Source of the DNA: Paenirhodobacter ferrireducens
GTDB lineage: Bacteria > Pseudomonadota > Alphaproteobacteria > Rhodobacterales > Rhodobacteraceae
DNA: 64,000 nt
Direction of reading: 5' to 3'
Assembly (NCBI RefSeq): GCF_004022265.1
Contig: NZ_SAVB01000015.1
Span: 62,001 to 126,000, forward strand
Shown here: piece after piece, positions 19,577-26,665 of the stretch
Numbering within the stretch: the first letter of the stretch is position 1
Layout: the number at the start of each line of letters is the position of its first letter
Made by a program: the position numbers and the translations under genes
Notes under the pieces: generated by a model
Databases searched by the model: none
The model's input: only the letters and a program-made list of their open reading frames with translations
What the model was told of the DNA's origin: nothing

Positions 19577-20416
19577 ATGAGCAAACGGATCATCGCCTTC
19601 GTCGACGGCTCGATCTATTCGGCCAGCGTGTGCGACCACACTGCCTGGGTGGCCAAGCGCATGGACGCCTCGGTCGAGCTTTTGCACGTTCTCGGCCGGC
19701 GCGGCACGCCCACCCCGTCCGAAGGGCTGGGCACGCGCTCGGCGCTGCAGGCCGAGCTGGCCGCGGTGGACGAACAACGCGCCCGCCTCGTCACCCATCG
19801 CGGCATCGCCATCCTCGAGGATGCGCGCCATATGCTGACCAAGAGCGGCCTGCAGGCGGTTTCGAGCGAGCTTGTGCACGGCGATCTGCTCGACACGCTT
19901 GCCCGCCACGAGATGGGCGCCGAGATGGTGCTGATCGGCAAGCGCGGCGAGGCCGCCGATTTCGCCATCGAGCACCTCGGCTCGAATCTCGAACGGATCG
20001 TGCGCACGGCGACGCATCCGGTTCTGGTCGCCTCGCGCGCCTTCCGGCCGATCAAGAAGGTGCTGGTCGCGCATGACGGCGGCGCCTCGTCGCTGAAGGC
20101 GATCGACTATATCGCCCGCTCGCCGCTGTTCCCTGATCTTCAGATCACCGTCGTCGCCGTCGGCGTGAAGACCGCCGAGACCGAGCGCCGGCTGACCGAT
20201 GCGGCAGCGCTGCTGCGCGGCGGCGGCATCGCGACCGAGACGCTGACCGTGGGCGGCGTGCCCGACGTGGCGCTTGGCAATCTGGTCGACAGCGCCGGCT
20301 TCGACATGCTGGTGATGGGCGCCTATGGCCATTCGCGCATCCGCTCGCTGATCATCGGCTCGACCACCACGGCGATGATCCGCTCGTGCAAGGTGCCGGT
20401 GCTGCTGGTGCGCTGA
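19577..20416 (+). CDS. Tandem universal stress protein (UspA family)
   Basis: A 279-residue cytoplasmic protein with two Usp domains. The first (about 1-150) begins KRIIAFVDGSIYS and ends HPVLVAS. The second (about 155-279) begins KKVLVAHDGGASSLKA and carries MGAYGHSRIRSLIIGS, a G-x2-G-x9-G-(S/T) ATP-binding pattern, then CKVPVLLVR. Only the second domain keeps the nucleotide motif clearly. Usp proteins accumulate under starvation and stress. It lies right beside the general stress response locus, convergent with phyR, but no clear EcfG promoter was seen before it. The start at 19577 follows a GAGG site. Confidence 0.88.
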   Translation: MSKRIIAFVDGSIYSASVCDHTAWVAKRMDASVELLHVLGRRGTPTPSEGLGTRSALQAELAAVDEQRARLVTHRGIAILEDARHMLTKSGLQAVSSELVHGDLLDTLARHEMGAEMVLIGKRGEAADFAIEHLGSNLERIVRTATHPVLVASRAFRPIKKVLVAHDGGASSLKAIDYIARSPLFPDLQITVVAVGVKTAETERRLTDAAALLRGGGIATETLTVGGVPDVALGNLVDSAGFDMLVMGAYGHSRIRSLIIGSTTTAMIRSCKVPVLLVR

Positions 20417-20458
20417 GCCGGCATCCGTCATCAGACCCTGGTGCGGCACAAATCCGCA

Positions 20459-20492
20459 AGACCGGGGCCCGGCAGATGCCGGGGCGGGGTCT
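20459..20492. terminator. Hairpin between convergent usp and phyR genes
   Basis: An imperfect GC-rich stem: outer AGACC with GGTCT, and inner GCCCGGC with GCCGGGGC (one bulged G). It lies in the 83-base gap between two convergent genes. There is no T run, so this is a weak terminator call. Confidence 0.35.
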
Positions 20493-20499
20493 GCGTGCC

Positions 20500-21297
20500 T
20501 CAGGCGGACAGGGTCTCGGTCGAAGCGAAGAACATCGCCTGACTTACCGCCGAGCGCAGCTGAGCCTCGGTATAGGGCTTGGTAATCAGGAAAGCGGGTT
20601 CGGGGCGCGCGCCGGTCAGCAGCCGTTCGGGGAAGGCGGTGATGAAGACGACCGGCAGGTCCTCGAACTGCTCGAGGATGTCGTTCACCGCGTCGATCCC
20701 CGAGGAATTGTCGGCAAGCTGGATATCGGCGAGGATCAGGTCCGGCCTTTCGCGCGCGGCGAGCGCCACCGCGCTGCGCCGGGTGGCGGCGCTGCCGCTC
20801 ACTCGGTGGCCCATCTCCTCGACGATGCCCTGGATGTCCATCGCGATGATCGCCTCATCCTCGATGACCATCACCTTGCCCGCGACCGAGGCCTCCATCT
20901 CGCGCAGCGCGATGTCGATCAGCCCGACCGCCTCCTCGGCGCCGAGTTGCAGGATCGTGCCGATCTCCTCGGGGCGAAACCCCTCGATCGCGTTCAGCAA
21001 CAGCGCCTCGCGGGTGTTGGGTGTCAGCCTCGCCATGTGATCTTGCGCCCGCGCCGACAGCCGGCTGTCGGGCTCGCCCAGTGGCGCCCCGGCCGAGGCC
21101 CAGACGAGGTGGAAGGCGTGAAACAGCGCCAGCTTCGGATCGCCCGCGCCGTCGAGGGGCGCCGGATCGGCGAGAATCGCTTCGAGCGTCGCGGCGGCGA
21201 AGCGGTCGCCCGTATCCTGGCTGCCGGTGAGGGCCCGCGCATAGCGGCGCAGGTAGGGCAGGTTCGCGCCGATGGTCCCCGCAAGATCGGTGGGCAT
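20500..21297 (-). CDS. phyR: General stress response regulator PhyR
   Basis: PhyR is the switch protein of the alphaproteobacterial general stress response. Phosphorylation of its receiver domain frees the sigma-like N-terminal domain to bind the anti-sigma factor NepR, releasing EcfG. The 265-residue protein has the sigma-like domain first (YLRRYARALTGSQDTGDRF; LTPNTREALLLNAIEGF) and the receiver from about 140 (KVMVIEDEAIIAMD; LILADIQLADNSSG with the phospho-Asp; VVFITAF; ITKPYTEAQL). It is divergent from nepR-ecfG, the standard layout. An EcfG-type promoter lies about 35 bases upstream, implying positive feedback. Confidence 0.96.
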   Translation of the reverse strand: MPTDLAGTIGANLPYLRRYARALTGSQDTGDRFAAATLEAILADPAPLDGAGDPKLALFHAFHLVWASAGAPLGEPDSRLSARAQDHMARLTPNTREALLLNAIEGFRPEEIGTILQLGAEEAVGLIDIALREMEASVAGKVMVIEDEAIIAMDIQGIVEEMGHRVSGSAATRRSAVALAARERPDLILADIQLADNSSGIDAVNDILEQFEDLPVVFITAFPERLLTGARPEPAFLITKPYTEAQLRSAVSQAMFFASTETLSA

Positions 21298-21324
21298 GAA
21301 AAGCTCCCTCTTTCCGTTTTTTCG

Positions 21325-21349
21325 GGAACCAAACGTCTGGCACCGAGTT
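21325..21349 (+). promoter_or_regulatory. Probable EcfG-type promoter of nepR-ecfG
   Basis: On the plus strand GGAAC (21325-21329) is followed after 16 bases by AGTT (21346-21349), a three-of-four match to the CGTT -10 element. It overlaps the phyR promoter face to face. It would let EcfG activate its own operon. Confidence 0.6.
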
Positions 21350-21356
21350 CGGTTCC
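21332..21356 (-). promoter_or_regulatory. EcfG-type promoter of phyR
   Basis: Read on the minus strand, this is GGAAC (21352-21356), a 16-base spacer and CGTT (21332-21335). It fits the EcfG consensus GGAAC-N16/17-CGTT exactly. Predicted transcription would start near 21325, leaving a leader of about 28 bases with a GAGGGAG ribosome site before phyR. Confidence 0.85.
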
Positions 21357-21383
21357 ATGAGACGCTACGGGGATCCGAAGAAA

Positions 21384-21542
21384 ATGTACAAAGACATGGC
21401 TGACGATACGTCGAAGGCCAGCATCCGGGATCAGATCAACGAAAACCTGAAGCGGGTCTACGAAGACGCGCTGAAGGAAGAGGTGCCCGACCGGTTCAAG
21501 ATCCTGCTGGCACAACTCAGGGAAAAGGCGGGCGGTACATGA
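21384..21542 (+). CDS. nepR: Anti-sigma factor NepR
   Basis: NepR is a small protein that holds EcfG inactive until captured by phosphorylated PhyR. Its conserved core is visible as IRDQINENLKRVYED followed by VPDRFKILLAQLRE, matching the two NepR helices. The gene ends four bases inside the ecfG start (ATGA). Three in-frame ATGs exist, at 21357, 21384 and 21396. The first would coincide with the predicted transcription start, so 21384 is preferred (52 residues); the ribosome site is weak for all three. Its place before ecfG and opposite phyR is diagnostic. Confidence 0.88.
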   Translation: MYKDMADDTSKASIRDQINENLKRVYEDALKEEVPDRFKILLAQLREKAGGT

Positions 21543-22114
21543 CGGCGCCCTCCACCCCGCCGGGAGATCCGCGCGACGAGCTGCCCGGGCACCTGCCGGC
21601 GCTGCGCGCTTTCGCGATGTCGCTGACCCGCAATTCCGCCAGAGCCGACGACCTTGTCCAGGACACGATCGTCAAGGCCTGGAGCAACATCGACAAGTTC
21701 CGGCCCGGCAGCAATCTGCGCGCCTGGCTCTTCACCATCCTGCGCAACACCTTCTATTCCGACCTGCGCAAACGCCGGCGCGAGCTGCCCGACCCCGATG
21801 GCCTGCATGCAGCCCGCCTGTGCGAGAAGCCCGCGCATGACGGCCGCCTCGCGATGAACGACTTCCTGCGTGCCTTCGACCAGCTCTCTCCCGAACACCG
21901 CGAGGTGCTGGTGCTCGTCGGCGCCTCGGGCTTTGCCTATGAGGAGGCGGCTCAGATGATGGGCGTCGCCGTCGGCACGGTGAAAAGCCGCGCAAACCGG
22001 GCCCGCGCCCGGCTGGCCGAGCTGCTGCACCTCGAAAAGGGCGAGGATATCCTCGTCGCGGCCGACAAGGCAGCGCTCGGGGTGATCGGGCAATCGGGGA
22101 TTGCGGCCGCATGA
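21539..22114 (+). CDS. ecfG: General stress response ECF sigma factor EcfG
   Basis: EcfG (ECF15 group) directs RNA polymerase to stress genes. It has 191 residues with sigma region 2 (RADDLVQDTIVKAW, GSNLRAWLFTILRN) and region 4 (LSPEHREVLVLVGASGFAYEEAA, VGTVKSRANRARARL). The region 4 form EEAAQMMGVAVGTVKSR is typical of this group. It overlaps nepR by four bases and the following kinase gene by four bases, so sensor, sigma and anti-sigma are co-expressed. Its predicted target sequences are present at several places nearby. Confidence 0.95.
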   Translation: MTAPSTPPGDPRDELPGHLPALRAFAMSLTRNSARADDLVQDTIVKAWSNIDKFRPGSNLRAWLFTILRNTFYSDLRKRRRELPDPDGLHAARLCEKPAHDGRLAMNDFLRAFDQLSPEHREVLVLVGASGFAYEEAAQMMGVAVGTVKSRANRARARLAELLHLEKGEDILVAADKAALGVIGQSGIAAA

Positions 22115-23877
22115 GCGACGGCGAGGGCGACCCCGGGGGCCGCAATGCCTTTGGCCGGCTTGGGGTCCGGCTCGCGCTCCTGCTCGCCATCGCGCTGTCG
22201 CCGCTGCTGCTGATCGCGATCGTGCAGTCGCTGTCGATGATGCGCGAGGCCCGGGCGCGCTCCGAGGCGGCGCTGATGGGCGAGACACTGCGCGCGGTGT
22301 CGGGCGAGACCCGGCTGATCCAGCAGGCACAGGCCGAGGCACGGCTGCTGAGCGATCTGGTGCCGCCGCTGATCGCCGACCCGGCCGCCTGTTCGGCGCT
22401 GATGCGCCGGGTGGCCAAGGCCGACGGTCACCTCTCGCTCGCAGCCTTCATTCCGCTCGACGGGCACATGAGCTGCGCCTCCACCGGTCAGAGCTTCGAC
22501 TTTTCCGGCAACCCGCTGTTTGACCGGATGATCGCCGAGCCGGAGCCCTCCTTCGCGGTCTATCCCGACGGGCCGATCTCGAAGGCGTCGATCCTGCGCA
22601 TCGCCCAGCCGGTCACCGACAGCGCGGGCAACCGGCTCGGCGTGATCTCGCTGTCGCTGCCGCATAGCGAACTGGCCTCGGCCGAGGACGCCCAGGCCCC
22701 TGCAAGCGAACGGCCGCTGGTGATCATAACCTTCGACAGCACCGGCAACATCCTGACCTCCTCGGCCGGGATCGAGGAGGCGCCGAACCGCCTGCCCGTC
22801 GACCATTCGCTGCAACAGCTGGCACGCAACCGCGCCACCACCTTCACCGCCGAATCGCGGCGCGGCAATGCGCGGGTCTATTCCGTTGTGGAGCTGGTGC
22901 CCGACCTGCTCTATGCGCTCGGCTCCTGGCCCGCCGACACGGCCTTCGGCTCCGTCACCCGCTTCCCGCCGGTGCTGTTTCCGGCGCTGATGTGGGCGGC
23001 CTCGCTCTTCGTCGCCTATTTCGCGATGCAGAAACTGGTGATCGGGCATGTGCAGAGACTGTCGCGGGCGCTCGCAAGCTTCGCCTCGGGCAGCCGCATC
23101 GTCGACAATCTCGAGGTCGAGGGCGCGCCGCAGGAGATCCGCAATCTCGCCGAGACCTACGAAAAGATGACCGAGACGATCCTGCATGACGAGGCCGAGC
23201 TCGAGGACATGATCCATCACAAGGAGGTGCTGCTGCGCGAGGTCCACCACCGGGTAAAGAACAACCTGCAGCTCATCGCCTCGATCATCAACATGCAGAT
23301 GCGCAAGGCGCATTCCCCCGAGGCGAAGGGGCTGATGCGCTCGCTGCAGGAGCGGGTGATCAGCCTCGCCACCATCCACCGTGGTCTCTACCAGACCTCG
23401 GGCCTGTCGGACATCAGCGCGAACGAGTTGATCCCCGACATCGTGCGCCAGATCACCCGCCTCGCCACCGGCCCGGGCCGGCGCATCGAGGTGACGACCA
23501 GAATCGCGCCGATCCGCCTGACCCCCGATCAGGCGGTGCCGCTGTCACTGCTGGTGACCGAGGCGATGACGAACGCGATGAAATACGCCTCGGCCGACAC
23601 CGGCATGCCGAAGCTCAGCGTGACGCTGCAAACGCCGAACCCCGGACGTGTCGAGCTGGTCGTGCGCAACACCGTGGCCGCCGCCGCCGAGCCGACGCCG
23701 CCGGAGGCGGCCGAGGGCACGGGGCTCGGCTCGCAGCTCATTGGCGCCTTCGTGCAGCAGCTCGGCGGGCAGATGCAGGTCGAAACGTTGCCCGGCAGCT
23801 ATGCGCTCACCGTGCAGTTCGACCTGCGCCCGCTCGACGAGGCCGAGCTGCGCCACGAGGAGCGGGCGCGAGGCTGA
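22111..23877 (+). CDS. Membrane sensor histidine kinase of the general stress response (HisKA_2 type)
   Basis: A 588-residue sensor kinase coupled to ecfG by a four-base overlap, and so the likely partner of PhyR (PhyK-like). The N-terminal helix (about 20-42) and a second helix near 290-312 (LFPALMWAASLFVAYFAM) enclose an extracytoplasmic sensor region of about 245 residues. A HAMP-like linker, then the HisKA_2 phosphoacceptor block LREVHHRVKNNLQLI (His near 379), follow. The ATPase domain keeps the N box (LLVTEAMTNAMKYA) and GTGLGSQLIGAF. The usual D-x-G motif of the G1 box is not seen; the sequence there is LVVRNTVAAAAEPT. The signal sensed is unknown. Confidence 0.88.
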   Translation: MSDGEGDPGGRNAFGRLGVRLALLLAIALSPLLLIAIVQSLSMMREARARSEAALMGETLRAVSGETRLIQQAQAEARLLSDLVPPLIADPAACSALMRRVAKADGHLSLAAFIPLDGHMSCASTGQSFDFSGNPLFDRMIAEPEPSFAVYPDGPISKASILRIAQPVTDSAGNRLGVISLSLPHSELASAEDAQAPASERPLVIITFDSTGNILTSSAGIEEAPNRLPVDHSLQQLARNRATTFTAESRRGNARVYSVVELVPDLLYALGSWPADTAFGSVTRFPPVLFPALMWAASLFVAYFAMQKLVIGHVQRLSRALASFASGSRIVDNLEVEGAPQEIRNLAETYEKMTETILHDEAELEDMIHHKEVLLREVHHRVKNNLQLIASIINMQMRKAHSPEAKGLMRSLQERVISLATIHRGLYQTSGLSDISANELIPDIVRQITRLATGPGRRIEVTTRIAPIRLTPDQAVPLSLLVTEAMTNAMKYASADTGMPKLSVTLQTPNPGRVELVVRNTVAAAAEPTPPEAAEGTGLGSQLIGAFVQQLGGQMQVETLPGSYALTVQFDLRPLDEAELRHEERARG

Positions 23878-23884
23878 TTTTCCG

Positions 23885-23909
23885 GGAACCGGGCGGCGGG
23901 ATCCCGGTT
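23885..23909 (+). promoter_or_regulatory. Probable EcfG-type promoter before the PLD-like gene
   Basis: GGAAC (23885-23889) with a 16-base spacer and GGTT (23906-23909), three of four matches to the -10 CGTT. It starts eight bases after the kinase stop codon and lies about 40 bases before the PLD-like start. Confidence 0.6.
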
Positions 23910-23948
23910 CATCACGCAGGACTCCGCGGCTGCGGATCGGGAAAGATC

Positions 23949-25163
23949 ATGGAACGGCTCAGACAGGCGGGCATCAACGCCCGTGGGCGGATCGGCTGGG
24001 AGACGGACGGCATCAAGGCGCGCCTCGCCTTCGAGGCCGCGGTGCTTGATGCCCGCCGCAGCCTTGCCGCCAGCTTCGCGAGCATTGATCCGGCGTGCCC
24101 GCTGCTCTCGGCCCGGGCGCGCCTGTTTGGCCCGAGCTGGGCGGATCTGCTGTACCACCTGCTGCGCCGCGGGGTCTCGGTCTCGATCGCACTCGATGCG
24201 ACCGAGGGTGCCGAAGCCGCAACCGCCCTCGCCGCGATCACACAGGCGGCCGAGGCGGGTGGCCTGGCCGGCCGGCTGACGGTGACGCGCCTGTCCCACC
24301 CCGCCGCGCGCGCAGAAGGCGGCTGCTGGCCCTTCGGCCTCTTCCCGCGCGGCCACCGCCAGGCCCTGGCGCTTGTCGACGACCGGCGACTGTTCCTGTC
24401 GGCCGCCCCGACCGGCGCGCAGACAGGGCGCCGCCTGTTTCTGAGCGCCGAGGGCCCGGTGGTGGCCGAGGCACGCCGCCACCTCGACGGCTTCGCCGCC
24501 TTCACCGCGGGCGTAGGCCCCGTCCCCCCCGCGCAACGGCTGCTGCGCACGCTGTCCTGCCCACGCCCGGGCCTTGCCGGGCCAATCGCACCGCGCCGCC
24601 TCGCCAACGAGGTCGAGACCGCGCATTCCATGCTGCTGCGCCGCGCGCAGCGCCTCGTCTATCTCGAGACGCAGAGCTTCGACTGCCTCGGCCTTGCCCG
24701 CAATTTCGCGCAACGCGCCGCGGCCGCACCGCAGCTGGGGCTGATCCTGATCCTCCCCGAAACCGAGCCCGCGGGCCGCAGCTGGCTCGACCGGCTGCGC
24801 CAGCGTCAGGCGCTGGCGATCCTGGCGCGGGCCTTCGCCGCGCGGCTTTTCGTCGGCCTTGCGCCCGGGGGCTGCGCCAATGTCACGCTGTTTGACGAGG
24901 AAGCGGCAATTGCCGGCTCGGCCGATCTGAGCCGGCGCGCGTTGCGCGTGGAAACCCATGCCGGGCTTTACCTGCGTCGCGGCGATGACGTTGCCGGGCT
25001 GCGCAACGCCCTGATGCGGCACTGGCTGCCCGAGGCCGCTGGTGAAGGCTTTTTCGACCCTGTGCGGGCGGTTTCCGCCTGGCGCGAGCTGGCACAGGAG
25101 AATGCCCGCACCGGCGTCACCGGCGCCCGCGTCCTGCTTCCCGACAGCCGCCTGCGCAGTTGA
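23949..25163 (+). CDS. Phospholipase D-like protein with degenerate HKD motifs
   Basis: A 404-residue protein with no signal peptide. Its two-lobed layout resembles bacterial phospholipase D / cardiolipin synthase proteins: a first lobe with GHRQALALVDDRRLFLSAAPT (near 135-155), then VYLETQSFDCLGLA (near 238), and a second lobe with CANVTLFDEEAAIAGSADLSRRAL (near 310-333). The H-x-K-x4-D catalytic signature is broken in both lobes: the first has His but Gln for Lys and a shifted Asp, and the second lacks both His and Lys. It may be a non-catalytic or altered PLD fold. It directly follows the stress-response kinase and has its own EcfG-like promoter, so it is probably a stress-induced membrane or lipid-related protein. 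Confidence 0.7.
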   Translation: MERLRQAGINARGRIGWETDGIKARLAFEAAVLDARRSLAASFASIDPACPLLSARARLFGPSWADLLYHLLRRGVSVSIALDATEGAEAATALAAITQAAEAGGLAGRLTVTRLSHPAARAEGGCWPFGLFPRGHRQALALVDDRRLFLSAAPTGAQTGRRLFLSAEGPVVAEARRHLDGFAAFTAGVGPVPPAQRLLRTLSCPRPGLAGPIAPRRLANEVETAHSMLLRRAQRLVYLETQSFDCLGLARNFAQRAAAAPQLGLILILPETEPAGRSWLDRLRQRQALAILARAFAARLFVGLAPGGCANVTLFDEEAAIAGSADLSRRALRVETHAGLYLRRGDDVAGLRNALMRHWLPEAAGEGFFDPVRAVSAWRELAQENARTGVTGARVLLPDSRLRS

Positions 25164-25171
25164 GCGCATAG

Positions 25172-25202
25172 AAAAAGGCCCCGCATCCGAGGCGGCGGGG
25201 CC
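25172..25202 (-). terminator. Intrinsic terminator for the minus-strand PLDc_N gene
   Basis: Stem GGCCCCGC with GCGGGGCC, 8 bp, loop of 10 bases. On the minus strand the stem is followed by TTTTT. It lies between the convergent PLD-like gene and the PLDc_N gene and can serve both. Confidence 0.8.
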
Positions 25203-25229
25203 AGTCGAGGGAAGGGAAAACGCGGCGGA

Positions 25230-25433
25230 TCAGGCGTTTCGCGACGCGGCGCGCGGCCCCGCCACGAGCCAGACGAGAAAGCCCAGAACCGGCAGCAGGA
25301 TCACCAGAAGCGCCCAGAGAACCTTGGACCCGGTGCTGCGGCCAGAGGTGACGATGGAGACCAGCGCCCAGAGATCGAGCGCCAGGATCACCAGCCCCCA
25401 GACCCCGTTCAGATGCATCATGTTGCTGCCCAT
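25230..25433 (-). CDS. Small PLDc_N-domain membrane protein
   Basis: A 67-residue protein with two membrane helices ([18 protein letters not shown] and [21 protein letters not shown]). It matches the PLDc_N domain, the two-helix region that precedes the catalytic part of cardiolipin synthases and also occurs alone as a small membrane protein. The start is [10 protein letters not shown], preceded by a GAGGA site. A perfect EcfG promoter lies about 33 bases upstream, so it should be a stress-induced protein. No enzymatic residues are present; the function is unknown. Confidence 0.8.
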   Translation of the reverse strand: MGSNMMHLNGVWGLVILALDLWALVSIVTSGRSTGSKVLWALLVILLPVLGFLVWLVAGPRAASRNA

Positions 25434-25465
25434 CGCCGATGTCCTCGCCTGTAATCCGCGGGAGA

Positions 25466-25491
25466 AACGCGCGCCGTCCCGCTCGGGTTCC
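25466..25491 (-). promoter_or_regulatory. EcfG-type promoter of the PLDc_N gene
   Basis: On the minus strand, GGAAC (25487-25491), a 17-base spacer and CGTT (25466-25469): an exact fit to the EcfG consensus, correctly placed for the gene starting at 25433. Confidence 0.85.
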
Positions 25492-25525
25492 CGCCGGAAC
25501 AAGAAATTTCTGCGGGCGCCGGATC

Positions 25526-25550
25526 GGAACCCCGCCCGGCCCCGGACGTT
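25526..25550 (+). promoter_or_regulatory. EcfG-type promoter of the DUF1328 gene
   Basis: GGAAC (25526-25530), a 16-base spacer and CGTT (25547-25550): an exact consensus fit, 56 bases before the start of the DUF1328 gene at 25607. Together with the promoter at 25466 it makes a divergent EcfG pair. Confidence 0.85.
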
Positions 25551-25606
25551 GGGATGGCATAAGATGTAGGGACAGCCCGCATCCCCCATTCATAAGGAGA
25601 GACACC

Positions 25607-25780
25607 ATGCTTGGCTGGGCACTGACCTTCCTGATCATCGCGCTGATCGCCGCGGCGCTCGGTTTCGGCGGCATCGCCGGCGCCTCTGCCGGGATCGCGC
25701 AGATCCTGTTCGTGATCTTCCTGATCCTCTTCGTCGTCGCCATGCTGGCGCGCGCGCTGCGCGGTCAACCGCCGGTCTGA
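25607..25780 (+). CDS. DUF1328 (YtjA-type) small membrane protein
   Basis: A 57-residue protein made of two hydrophobic helices ([15 protein letters not shown] and [18 protein letters not shown]) joined by GGIAGASAG, matching DUF1328/YtjA. An AAGGAGA ribosome site precedes MLGWAL. Such proteins are frequent stress-regulon members with no known biochemical role. The perfect EcfG promoter upstream supports stress induction. It ends before a strong bidirectional terminator. Confidence 0.88.
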   Translation: MLGWALTFLIIALIAAALGFGGIAGASAGIAQILFVIFLILFVVAMLARALRGQPPV

Positions 25781-25800
25781 CCGGGCGGGAGACGACGCCG

Positions 25801-25827
25801 AAAGGGCCGCCCCGGGGCGGCCCTTTT
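25801..25827. terminator. Bidirectional terminator between DUF1328 gene and the N-ATPase operon
   Basis: A near-perfect palindrome AAAGGGCCGCCCC with GGGGCGGCCCTTT plus a T run. It lies between the DUF1328 stop and the atpG stop and fits termination of both convergent transcripts. Confidence 0.85.
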
Positions 25828-25831
25828 CGTG

Positions 25832-26665
25832 TCAGGCCTCGCCCACGGCCTCGGCCGCGGTGGCCAGCTCGACGATCTCGGTCGTCATCTGATCTTGCCG
25901 CGAACGCTGGAACTCCTGCCGCAGATCGCCGGCGATGCGCTTCACCGCGGTCTGCGCGCGCCCCATCGCCTCGGCTCGCGCCGCGTTCTCGGCCGCAAAG
26001 CCCAGCATCAGCCCCTCGCAGATCTCGGTGAAGACATATTCCTCGATCAGCGACGCAATCAGGCTCTGTGCCGGCAGGTTCAGCATCGGCGCGGGCCGGG
26101 CATCGGGCGGGAAACGGCTGGTGTCGAAGGGAAACAGGCTGCGGTGCTGCGGCCCCGCCCCAATGTCGTCGGGGTCGGCGTGGATCATCCGCACCGAGGC
26201 CTCGGGCGCCTCGGCCAGCCGTTCGAACAGCGCGTCGGCCATGCGGATCGCCAGCGGCGGCACCTCGGGCGCATGCGGCGCCATCTCGGCACTCCAGTCA
26301 GGGGCAAGCCCCTGATCCGCAAGGGCCCCAAGCGTGCGGCTGCCCACCACCATCAGCCGGTCGCCCGCCTGCACGGCGGCCTGCGCCGCCTCGGCCATGC
26401 GCTCGCCATAGGTGCCCGAAAACCCCTGTGCCGCGCCGATGACGATGGTGATGCCAGGTGCCGGCGCGCCGGCACCAGTCGGCCCGCCAAGCGCCAGCGC
26501 CGCCGACAGCGCCTCGGCCACGGCGGCCTCCTGCGCCCGGATCGCCTGCAGATGCGCCTTCGCCTCGGCCTGATGCGCGGCGGCAATCGCCCGCAGCGTG
26601 GAGATGATCGAGCCGATCTGGTGAACATTCGCCAGCCGGTCGCGGATCTCCTCGGGCCGGCTCAC
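25832..26665 (-). CDS. atpG: N-type ATPase gamma subunit
   Basis: The gamma subunit is the central stalk that turns inside the alpha-beta ring. It has 277 residues with the usual N-terminal coiled coil ([31 protein letters not shown]) and C-terminal coiled coil ([23 protein letters not shown]), and the block [14 protein letters not shown]. The start is GTG at 26665, overlapping the atpA stop (GTGA); the longer open frame upstream is antisense-like. It is the last gene of atpDCQRBEFAG. The sequence is divergent from housekeeping F-type gamma subunits, as expected for N-ATPases. Confidence 0.9.
   Translation of the reverse strand: MSRPEEIRDRLANVHQIGSIISTLRAIAAAHQAEAKAHLQAIRAQEAAVAEALSAALALGGPTGAGAPAPGITIVIGAAQGFSGTYGERMAEAAQAAVQAGDRLMVVGSRTLGALADQGLAPDWSAEMAPHAPEVPPLAIRMADALFERLAEAPEASVRMIHADPDDIGAGPQHRSLFPFDTSRFPPDARPAPMLNLPAQSLIASLIEEYVFTEICEGLMLGFAAENAARAEAMGRAQTAVKRIAGDLRQEFQRSRQDQMTTEIVELATAAEAVGEA

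Noticed and set aside
20593-20700. CRISPR array or tandem repeats anywhere in the window
   Set aside because: No regularly spaced repeats were found by eye in any intergenic region.
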